Shown here one piece after another: positions 8,348 through 17,269 of a DNA stretch of 64,000 nt (position 1 is its first letter; every line of letters begins with the position of its first letter). Both the position numbers and the translations under genes were made by a program. The notes under the pieces are model-generated. The model did not search any database, had not been told where the DNA came from, and saw only the letters and a program-made list of their open reading frames with translations. The DNA comes from Anniella stebbinsi (Eukaryota; Chordata; Lepidosauria; Squamata; Anniellidae): positions 26,055,501 to 26,119,500 of the forward strand of contig JARDYH010000006.1 of the NCBI GenBank assembly GCA_029215795.1. Direction: 5' to 3'.

Positions 8348-9490
8348 ATGGCCTCCAGCACCAGGCAAGTACCTCCTTTGGACTTTGATCATGGGAACAT
8401 TGCTGAAAATTGGGCCCAGTGGAGGGAGCTCATGGAATTAATTTTTGCAAAGGCTGCACAGTTCCAGATCAGCATTGGGCAGAAAGGCAGACATATCTGC
8501 AGGGCCTGGGGTGCTAGTGGAAAAGTATCTGCAGAGGACAGAAAGAAAACTACAGTACGGTTTGCATTGTTTGAAGCATACTCTATATCTAGAAAAAAAT
8601 ATCTCCATCCAATGCAAACTGTTTTATGAAAGGCAGCAAGGGGCAACAGAAGCAGTAGATGAGTGGGTCACACAATTACGCCTAATAGCTAAAGATTGCC
8701 CTGATGATATAATACAGGACAGAATATTAATGGGATCTAACCCAAAAGAGATCCAAGAGAAATTACCGCTGGAGGAAGACTTTCCAAGAAAGGGCATTAA
8801 AAAGAACAAGAGCACATGAGATGTCCCGCATACAAATGAAAATATTGCAGAGCAAGTCCCAAAAAGTGTATGGAATTCAGAGACAAGAAGTAAGCCACAA
8901 ACAGGCAAAAAGGCAGAATACTAGTAGGCTGACCAGATAAAATTCAGGTCAGGACTCATGTAACTTTAACAGTTGTAGAGAAAAGGGAATTTCAGCCAGT
9001 GTCATTTGTATGCAATTAGTTCCTGGTGAAATTCCCTCTTCACCACACCAGTTAAAGTTGCAGGCACTATACTAGAGTGACCATATACAAACGAAGGCAG
9101 GGCTTCTGCAACTTTAACTGTTGTGATGAAGAGGGAATTTAACCAGAGACGAATTGCATACAAATGACACTGGCTGAAATTCCCTTTTCTCTACAACTGT
9201 TAAAGTTACATGAGCCCTGACCTGGATTTTAACTGGTCACCCTAAATACTAGGCCTCACCAGAAAGCTACTTCTGGCAAAGGGGGGTGGGGGTGGAACCA
9301 TAAAAAGTGTGGAAAGAAACACAGCAACACAGCAGCAGAGCAGCAGAGCAGCACAGCATTAAATGTGGATGAAAGATGCACTCTGAGGTTTGAGTACATT
9401 ATTATTGTACATCCTTTAGAATTTTATGTAGTGGAAATACCTACAAATGCAGTTCTGGGATATTCAGCATGTGAGCTACTCGTTTGTTCA
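8348..9490 (+). pseudogene. Ty3/Gypsy-type gag and protease-linker remnant
   Basis: ATG at 8348 opens MASSTRQVPPLDFDHGNIAE, the usual start of vertebrate Ty3/Gypsy Gag (hydrophobic segment, N-x-x-E-N-W). After a frameshift near 8450-8600 it continues with LFYERQQGATEAVDEWV, LRLIAKDC and DDIIQDRILMGS, the conserved Gag capsid end. A 320-bp MITE (8925-9244) interrupts it. Beyond the MITE, FYVVEIPTNAVLGYSACELL (about 9422-9481) matches the Gypsy segment between protease and RT. No zinc knuckle, RT or integrase remains. Gag would form the retrotransposon capsid; this copy is dead. Confidence 0.7.
8925..9244. mobile_element. 320-bp hAT MITE, copy 1
   Basis: Ends TAGGCTGACCAG and CTGGTCACCCTA, flanked by the exact 8-bp duplication AATACTAG (8917-8924 and 9245-9252). 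Each half is itself an imperfect palindrome: AACTTTAACAGTTGTAGAGA pairs with a TCACCACACCAGTTAAAGTT segment, and the whole is again inverted about the centre. Two further copies of exactly 320 bp are at 10559-10878 and 59440-59759. Confidence 0.92.
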
Positions 9491-9533
9491 AATTTTATTG
9501 TTTATAGCCAATGGCCATTACAATGTAAAGAAA

Positions 9534-9741
9534 GCCAATGTGACATAGTGGCTAGAGCATTGGACTGGGAGATGGGAGATCCAGGTTCTAGTTCTTAGTC
9601 AAGGAAGCTCACTGGGTGATTTTGGGCCAGTGACAGAGTCTCAGCCCAACCTTCTTTACAAGAGTTGTTGTTGTGAGGATAAAAATGGAGAGGAGGGGAT
9701 TATGTATACTTGGGTTCCTTGGAGGAAAAAAGGTGGGGGAG

Positions 9742-9779
<38 letters not shown>
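9534..9779 (+). mobile_element. tRNA-derived SINE, Sauria-SINE-like
   Basis: Pol III box A TGGCTAGAGCATTGG near 9549 and box B-like GGTTCTAGTTC near 9586, then CTCACTGGGTGATTTTGGGC and TTGTTGTTGTGAGGATAAAA, the body of the squamate Sauria SINE as I remember it, and a tail TTCCTTGGAGGAAAAAAGGT leading into a TA microsatellite. The best single indicator of a squamate host in this window. Not a functional tRNA gene: no cloverleaf beyond the boxes. Confidence 0.7.
9743..9777. repeat. (TA)n microsatellite
   Basis: About 17 TA units directly at the SINE tail. Confidence 0.95.
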
Positions 9780-9781
<2 letters not shown>

Positions 9782-9879
9782 GAATACAGGGAAATATATT
9801 TGTAAAACATTGAACAATTAATACCATGGGGCACTGGTAATGCACTGAAAATACAAGTAATGAAGATTTTAAGCATTTG

Positions 9880-11150
9880 TTTAAATTAAAACAACTCCCC
9901 TTAGCTTTTGTCACTGGTATTATTCAGAGAAGCCCTTCTTATCTTTGTTTCAGCTAGCGCAAACAGAGCTACTCTATAGCAGATGAATTTGTTAGTCCCA
10001 CCACAGCCATCTGATCTTAAGGTCATCTGGTAGGCCTTCTAATGAAGTCTGGAAAGGGACTTGATCCTAGGGGAGTTATAGAGGACAATATAAAATACAG
10101 TGCACCACATTTTCAATTTGGCCTGCTCCACATACACAGAATCGATCTTTCACTGGCCTTTTAGAAAATCTGCCAGCCAGATATTCAGTGGGCATCAGTT
10201 GGAATCTCAGTTAGGTTAAAGCATGCCTTACAGAGAAAAAGGTTAATTCCTTCAAGTAAGTGGCCCTTTCATGCTACAGTTTAATTTTGGCATACCAAAC
10301 AGCAGACTTACAGTTCTTTATGTATTCAGAATCTCTTTTACCACCTTCAGAGAATATTATATCCCAGATCTTACAGACAGATGCAGTCTGCATCAAATAT
10401 CTACATGATTGCACCCAACCTTCTTTATTCTATAGGTCCAGAATGCACAGTTCCGCAAAATGGTGGTCCGACATCAGTGATAGCTTTTTTCAGTACAATA
10501 TCATGGATTTGTGTATATGTGCTTTTAGACAAGGAAGACCCAGTTCACTCCATAATAGTAGAGTAACCAGATAAAATCCAGGTCAGGGCTCATGTAACTT
10601 TAACAGTTGTAGAAAAAAGGAAATTTCAGCCAGCGTCATTTGTATGCAATTAGTTCCTGGTGAAATTCCCTCTTCATCACAACAATTAAAGTTGCAGGGG
10701 CCCTGCCTTCTTTTGTATATGGTCACTCTAGTATAGTGCATGCACCTTTAACTGTTGTAATGAACAGGGAATTTCACCAAGAACTAATTGTATACAAATG
10801 ACACTAGCTGAAATTCCCTTTGTTCTACAACTGTTAAAATTACATGAGCCCTGACCTGGATTTTATCTGGTCACCCTACATAATAGTATGCCAGGTGTGC
10901 TATGTGCTACTGACAGAAGCAGGCACAAAAACTTATTTTGAATTACATCTAGCTTATCTCTGCAATGGCTACCCCAGGAGCTGGGACACAATCTTAGCAG
11001 TGAGGACTTTTAATGCTGAGTCTCCTAAGCAGTAAAGCCCTCAGCATACTAAAGCTTCTTTATGGACCCCAATGAACGGGCGACTGGAGATGTATTTGTT
11101 TGTGCAGTGCTTAGTTGGGCCTGTCTGGCAAAGGGACAAGAACAAATTAG
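9880..11150 (-). pseudogene. LINE reverse-transcriptase C-terminus, family undetermined
   Basis: On the minus strand, MPTEYLAGRFSKRPVKDRFC then VCGAGQIENVVHCILYC (about 10199-10089) shows the C-x-C-G...H-x4-C arrangement found at the C-terminus of several non-LTR retrotransposon RTs, following a PT-x-x-L-x-x-R segment. The frame is broken just after it. The region towards 11150 may be the same element but is too decayed to be certain. It is interrupted by MITE copy 2 (10559-10878). Confidence 0.45.
10559..10878. mobile_element. 320-bp hAT MITE, copy 2
   Basis: Ends TAGAGTAACCAGAT and ATCTGGTCACCCTA, with the exact 8-bp duplication CATAATAG at 10551-10558 and 10879-10886. Same internal palindromes as copies 1 and 3. 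Confidence 0.92.
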
Positions 11151-13014
11151 TAGGGATGTGCATTGTATCGGATCCTATATCTGATTCCGATTAAAATAGG
11201 AAAATATTGGACAGCCGATACCGATTCAAAAATTAGGAGATCTGATTTTTTCCAATCCAATATTTTTGTCTCTGATTTTTATCGGAAAAAATCGGAAAAT
11301 CGGACACCATTTTGAATGCTTTTTCCCATAGTCTAGTATTGTGTTACAAGACTCCTATAACTTTTTTATTTTAAAATATAGGAGGATGAAACATGGCCAC
11401 ATTGCAGATGGGTTAGAGTTACTTCTTTGTGAGGAATTTCAGAAAGATAGCGCCAGGCATTTTGTGCCCATGACTTTTTTACTAACAAACCAGGAATGCC
11501 TATAACTTTTTTATTTTTAAAGATTCACACATGAAACTTTGCCACATTGCAGGTGGTATGTTGGGACATGTGTGTTTATTTTAAAAGTTAAAAAAGTTAA
11601 AAAACAGAGGCTTTGACACACCCCTCCCCTGCCTTCCCCTCCTCTGTTAGCTGTCAAAAGCCTCTGTTTTTGAACTTTTTGAACTTTAAAAGTAAAAAAA
11701 AAATCATAGCCACAAAATGCCTGGACCTATCTTTCTGAAATTTCTCACAGATAAGTACCTCACTCCCATCTGCCATGTGGGCAAGTTTCATGCATCTATC
11801 TTTTAAAATAAAAAAGTTAAATGGGTTTCTCTCCTCATTGTAAGGGAGATCAGATAGACTGCGCTGAGAGACTAGTGGGTTTTGTAGTAACATAGTGCAC
11901 AGAACAAGCATGAGTTTTAGTAAGGGTTTTTAGCATGGGAACAGGGGAGTTAAAATGACAAAAGACCTTGGCTCAGCCACCTGGTGAGAGATTGATAGCC
12001 CAAGGGCAAAAACCAGGCCAGGAAGAACTGGGCTTATCTCAGCCATAAATTCCAAGGCTGAGAGGGGGAGGTGTGAAAAATGAACAAAAACTGGTGCCGA
12101 GGAGGGATTCCAAGAGGAGGAATAAAGCCAGAGGCTTGGAAAATCTCTGGGTGTCTTTGTCTGACCCGAAGTGGCAAGGGAGCCAGGTCCGGCTGGGTAA
12201 CATATTTTATTGTCTCTTATATATGCATCCTGGGTCTTGTTGTAGATTTTGGAATTTCAGACTACTTAACCTACTCTTAATCTAATGAAGTCTTATATCT
12301 CAAGTAAATTGAGTCTTGGTTTGATTCTCTGGATTCTGCACATCTCAGCCAGGAGACGGTGCCAAGGCCCGTTCTCCTTTACACTCATTTCTCCCAAAAT
12401 ACCTTGCCACTACGCGCTTGAAGCTTTGCTTCTGAAATTTCTCACACATGTCAACCAAAGTGATATCTCTAATGTGGACAAGTTTCATGTTTGAAGCTTT
12501 AAAAATAAAAATGTTGAAGGCATAACTGACTTTACCCCACTGCAACCCATTTTTCAAAAATTAATTGCCACCCAAGGCAAGACCTATGTTTCTGAAATTT
12601 CACACACATGAGTAGCAACATACTATCTGCAATGTGTCAAAGTTTCATGTGTGGATCTTTAAAAATAAAAAAGTTATAGGTATTCCAGGTTCATTTTAGA
12701 AAATTGTCACAGACACAAAATGCCTGCACCAATCTTTCTGAATTTTCTCACACAGAAGTAACTCTAACCCATCTGCAATGTGGCCAAGTTTCATGCTTCT
12801 ATCTAAAACAATAACAAAGTTATAGACATTTCTTTAAAACAATACTATGCTATGGGGATAATCATTTAAAATTGCGTCTGATTCAAAAATCGGACGTCTG
12901 ATTTTCGCATTGGTATTGGATCTGATAGGATGGATCTCCAATTTTTCCGATATGATATTTACAAAATCTGAAGTTCCGATTCCGATACGATTTTTGCATC
13001 CATGCACATCCCTA
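11151..13014. mobile_element. AT-rich hAT-type foldback element
   Basis: Left end TAGGGATGTGCATTG and right end (reverse complement) TAGGGATGTGCATGG, like the 6506-8320 element, but the interior is AT-rich. A unit containing GCCACATTGCAGATGGG and AATTTCAGAAAGATAG (left half, about 11390-11450) reappears inverted as CCCATCTGCAATGTGGCC and AATCTTTCTGAATTTTC (about 12730-12785), with further copies near 11540, 11760, 12440 and 12600. No 8-bp target duplication is seen. A solo LTR lies at 11839-12383. No coding capacity. Confidence 0.7.
11839..12383 (+). mobile_element. Solo LTR (545 bp), copy 1
   Basis: Starts TGTAAGGGAG and ends CTCCTTTACA, with the exact 5-bp duplication CTCAT at 11834-11838 and 12384-12388. 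Contains AATAAAGCC (poly(A) signal, about 12120) and is similar along its length to 51151-51698, for example AGATAGACTGCGCTGAG and AAGTTGAGTCTTGGTTTG-type segments. A 5-bp duplication fits Ty3/Gypsy or some endogenous retrovirus groups; no internal region is present, so the family cannot be fixed. Confidence 0.85.
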
Positions 13015-13199
13015 ATTTGTTTTCCTCTGCTAGAGTGGCTGGGTTTCTGCTGCTCTTGCCTCGTGACTCTGTAGGCAAGTGGGAAAATCCATGGGAGCCT
13101 GACAGATGACATGGACACCAACACTCGCATGACTAATCAACTTTGCAGAGCGTTGTGTTTCCACACTGTTAATTTCCGGCAAAAATTCAACCATGGAGT

Positions 13200-13340
13200 G
13201 GATTTTGCCCCTTATGTTGCTCTTATATTGTATTTTTATATTGTTGTTTTATATTTTGAATACTTGTCATGGTTTTAATTTTTGTAAACCACCCAGAGAG
13301 CTTCGGTTATTGGGCGATATAAAAATGCAATAAATAAACT
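13200..13340 (+). mobile_element. 3' end of an L2-like LINE
   Basis: TTTTTGTAAACCACCCAGAG, AGCTTCGGTTATTGGGCG and ATGCAATAAATAAACT correspond, on the opposite strand, to the tail of the L2-like insertion at 30894-31941. Confidence 0.65.
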
Positions 13341-14185
13341 ACCAACAGTTGAGCACTCAACTGACGGTTGAGCATGTAAACAACCATTGGTAATTGTGTC
13401 GTCTGAACCCAGTGCATAGCTTGTCAGCCATCATGGGTTAAAGTATTGTGTAAACGTGTCCTACATGGTGTAATGTCACTGGGGTAAGGTGCCTCCTATA
13501 GCAATCTTCTTATATACATTGATTCTTTATTCTGGGCTGATGTGGTTCTTAATGATCGTTTTGACCACATTGATTCCCAACTTGCTTCCAATATTGTTCA
13601 TACCAATTCATTCTCCCAGATTTCTTTTAATCCCCATGAATCCCCACGCACCTCTGCATCATCATAATCACCACCAGCAGCGTTTCTCTCTCTCACACAC
13701 ACACACGCACGCACGCATGCACGCGCACACACACATACATACATACATATATAGAGAGAGAGAGAATAGATAGTGCCCCATTTAGTGCCTCCTTTGATTG
13801 AATGCAGAGGTCTTCAATCAATGTTAAAGACCTCTGAGCTACAATAGAAATGAAAAAGTTTTGTGCAAATGCTCTGACCTGTAAGATGAGCAGCCAGTTT
13901 GTTTGCTTTCCTTGCAGTTTTTCCAATATTTTCTCCTCTCTTGTTGTTTTTCCTTTTTCAAAACAAAGTCCCTTAACCTATCAATAACTCTCAGTTCCCA
14001 ATCTGTGTACATTTTACATTTATTTGAGTCTTTAAATTGAGGATGATCGAAGAAAGGCAATAAAAGAGAGGTAGGTGAAGCAAAAACGTTCACCCACATT
14101 TTCCATGTAGACAAAGAATCATGTAAGAAAGGATTCTCAATTTTGGCAAGAGTACTAGGCGTCAGGGGCTGAAATCAGAGTGCTT
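13341..14185. other. Non-coding, with mixed microsatellite at 13685-13766
   Basis: CTCT, CACA, CGCACG, ACAT and AGAG runs follow one another at 13685-13766. 13330-13480 contains AACAACCATTGG and GTCGTCTGAACCC, reminiscent of the MITE-like segment at 63650-64000. Nothing else is recognised. Confidence 0.5.
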
Positions 14186-15588
14186 GAATCATCGAATCAT
14201 CGAATAGTAGAGTTTGGAAGGGCATATAAGGCCATAAAGTTCAAAACCCTGCTCAATGCAGGAATCCCCCTTAATGCATACCTGACAAATGGTCACTGAG
14301 CTGCCTCTTGTCATACTGCACTAACAGTCAGGAAGTTATTCCTGATGTCCAGCCGGAATCTGGCTTCCTGTAACTTGAACCCATTATTCCGCATCCCGCA
14401 CTCTGAGATGATCGAGAAGAGATCCTGGTCCTCTTCAGTGTGATAACCTTTCAAGTATTTAAAGAGTGCTGTCATGTCTCCCCTCAGTCTTCTCTTTTCC
14501 AGGCTAAACATGCCCAGTTCTTTCAGTATCCCCTCATTGGGCTTTGTTTCCAGACACCTGATCATTCTCGTTGTCCCCCTCTGGACACACTCCAGTTTGT
14601 CTGCATCCTTCTCTAAGTGTGGTACCCAGAAATGGACACAATACTCAAGATGGGGCCTAACCAGTGCCGAATAGAGGGGATCCAGTACCTCACATGATTT
14701 GGAAGCTATAATTCTATTAATGCAGCCCAAAATAGCATTTGCTTTTTTTGCAGCCACATCATACTGTTGGCTCATATTCAGCTTGTGGTCTACAACAATT
14801 CCAAGATCCTTATCACTTGTAGTATTGCTGAGCCAAATATTCCCCATCTTGTAACTATGTATTTGGTTTCTTGGCATTATCCCTATTAAATTTCATTCTG
14901 TTATTTTCAGCCCAGCTCTCCAGCCGACCAAGATCACTTTCAAGTTTGTTTCTGTTTTCCAGGGTATAAGCAATCCCACCCAATTTTGTGCCTTCCCTGC
15001 ACCTCCTTGTCCAAATCATTGACAAAAGTATTGAAGAACACTGGGCCCAGGACTGAGCCCTGCGGTACCCTGCTCATTACTTCCCCACAGTTTGAGAAGG
15101 TATCATTGATAAGCACTCTTTGAGTCTGATTCTGTAGCCAACTGTGGATCTACCTAATAGTTGCCCTATCTAGCCCACTTTTAGCTACTTTGTCATGGGG
15201 CACTTTGTTAAACACTTTGCTGAAGTCAAGATATATTATGTCCACAGCACCCCCATAGTCTACAAGGGAGGTTACCCAATGAAAAAAATGAAATCAGATT
15301 AGGTGACTGGATTGATTTGTTCTTGACAAATCCATGCTGGCTTCTAGTAATCACTGCTTTGTTTTCATGGTGTTTACAGACTGACTTCTTTATAATCTGC
15401 TCCAACATTTTCCCAGGGGTGGATGTCAGACTGACTGGTCTGTAGTTCCCAGGTTCCTATTTTTTGCCCTTTTTGAAGATAGAGACAACATTAGCCCTCC
15501 TCCAGTCGTCCGGCACTTCACCCATCTTCCATGATTTTGCAAAGATAATAGACAGTGGTTCTGAGAGTTCTTTTGCCAGCTCCTCTAT

Positions 15589-16884
15589 GGCTCCTTCTAC
15601 ATGAGCGATTTAAGACTTTTTCAAGACGCATTACCAATTTTACCTCTACAAGAGCAGAGCGTAAATCAGGGGTCCAGGCACTTTTTATCTCATATTATGA
15701 GCAGTTTCACATGCATGTTAAATTGAGACTTTTAATTTACTGCGGGAGTTAGAGTGCCTTATGTCTGTGTAAACAATTTCTGAGAAGTTGCATTAACAGA
15801 GTGGGCGGATTGTAGTCGTTATGTCATGCATGAAGAGAACTGCCCCTTCGCTGGGAACACCTCCCAGTTTTTCTTTTAGTTTTATTTCCTGTTTCCTCCG
15901 TGCCACTTCCTCCTTGTTCTCCATCTCTCTGGATGGAAGCTCCAGGAATAGGTGACCCAACGTGAACTGAAAATAAAGTGTCTTTTAATTCCCCTGCTGG
16001 AATATTTTTTTCATGGAGACATGGGGACAGATGGAGGTGGTTTCATGAGAAGCAAGGGGGTGGTAAGAATGTGCGGATGTGCGCATAATTAGCGATCTGC
16101 CTAGACAAATCGTCCCCTAGCTTGCTTGCTTGCTGGGTTCCTGACATAAGCTGCGTGTGTGTGTGCATGTGGATGTTGTACATTACCAAAAATGACAAGG
16201 TATTACTGAGAAGGGAAGAAGGGAAAATAGTTGATCTCACTGGGAAGAGGAGGAGGAAGGAATGAAGCAGCTTCCCCTGTCTGTTTTGATGTGCATATGT
16301 GCTGATCTCTCCTCTCTCATTTGCTCGCTCCTTCTCTCTGGTCTCTCTCCCTCCCTCTCTCTCTGGCAAAAGGAGGGGGTGGGGAGAGGCAGCCAAAAAT
16401 ACTTTTTAAAAGGCTGCTGGAGGGGAAACTTGTGAGGCATAGTCCCATTTACTCCTGAGCAGTTCTGGGAAGGGGGGCAACTTCAAATGGCGATCGGGCG
16501 AAGGGGGGGGGGAAGGCAGCCGAAAATACTTTTTAAAAGGCTGCTGGAGGGGAAACTTGTGAGGCACACTGAAACAGAGGGAACAGGTAAAACAAGTGAT
16601 TACCGGCAGGTAACCAAAGGCAGGAGATTCTGGTGGGTAGGGAGAAGAAAGGGCGGGAACCTGAGGGGGCAGTTCAACAAGAAAAAAGCGCATTACTATT
16701 TCCTTGTTTGAGCCCAATTTATAAAGCGATTCTCCACATGTAAACAACTTTAAATCGCCTTCCAGAGAGCCTGTCATGCACTTCAATGGCTCTCATGTAT
16801 AGGTATTAGGCGTAAATGCAATTGTCAGGAAATGCGAATGATAGGAGAATCAGGCGTCAAAGCAAACTCTTGTAGAGGGGGCCT
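15589..16884. mobile_element. Harbinger-like non-autonomous element, copy B (1,296 bp)
   Basis: Left end GGCTCCTTCTACATGAGCG, right end (reverse complement) GGCCCCCTCTACAAGAG. Flanked by TAT at 15586-15588 and 16885-16887; the homologous CR1 at about 39400-39430 reads straight through, confirming a 3-bp target duplication, as expected of PIF/Harbinger. The interior is longer than in copies A and C and includes a 53-bp repeat at 16387-16439 and 16514-16566. ORFs in it show no transposase motif. Confidence 0.8.
16387..16566. repeat. 53-bp direct repeat inside Harbinger-like copy B
   Basis: AGGCAGCC, AAAATACTTTTTAAAAGGCT and GCTGGAGGGGAAACTTGTGA are repeated at an offset of 127 bp with one difference. 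Confidence 0.9.
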
Positions 16885-17269
16885 ATTACCCTAGGATGCA
16901 GTTCATCGGGCTCTGGAGATTTGAACTCGTTCAAAGAAATTAGGTGTTCCTTGACCATTTGTTTATCAATCTCAAACTGCAATCCTGCCCCTTCAGCTTG
17001 TACTTCACTTTTGTCAGGGCGGTCATAGACCATCCTCATAAAGCAGTTGAACCACCATTTCTTTCCTCTGTCTTTTACTATTCACGTATCTGAAGAAAAT
17101 CTTTTTATTGCATTTATCATCCCTCGCTAGCCTCAGCTCCTTCTCAGCTTTAGCCTTCATGAAGCCATTTGGCACTTCTGTACTACCTGTCTGTACTCTT
17201 CTTTTGTAGCCTGGCCTTCCTTCCACTTCCTATATGCTTCTTTCCCTCCATCCATGATCTCTCTGTCCC

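Larger units (their letters stand above)
14186..17250 (-). mobile_element. CR1 LINE, 5'-truncated, split by a Harbinger-like element
   Basis: The 3' end is at the left (AATCATCGAATCATCGAATA at about 14188). Upstream, the minus-strand 188-codon stretch 14877-14311 contains [30 protein letters not shown] and [10 protein letters not shown], the RT C-terminal region of sauropsid CR1. The RT core follows at 14880-15588 and, after the insertion, the stretch with HLISLNEFKSPEPDELHPR (about 16950-16890) and RYVNSKRQRKEMVVQLL. Stops and frameshifts throughout. The homologous CR1 at 37908-40320 gives the empty site of the insertion. Confidence 0.9.

Noticed and set aside
7691..8629. 312-codon open frame through the palindrome array into the gag start
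   Set aside because: The upstream part is translated GC-rich repeat (Arg/Gly/Pro runs) and changes at every element; only the last part from the ATG at 8348 matches a known protein.
9534..9620. Possible tRNA gene
   Set aside because: Only the box A and box B of a SINE are present; no acceptor-stem pairing, and the downstream body and tail are those of a SINE.
16043..16396. 117-codon Arg/Glu-rich frame on the minus strand
   Set aside because: Comes from a CTCTCT-rich stretch inside the Harbinger-like element; low complexity.
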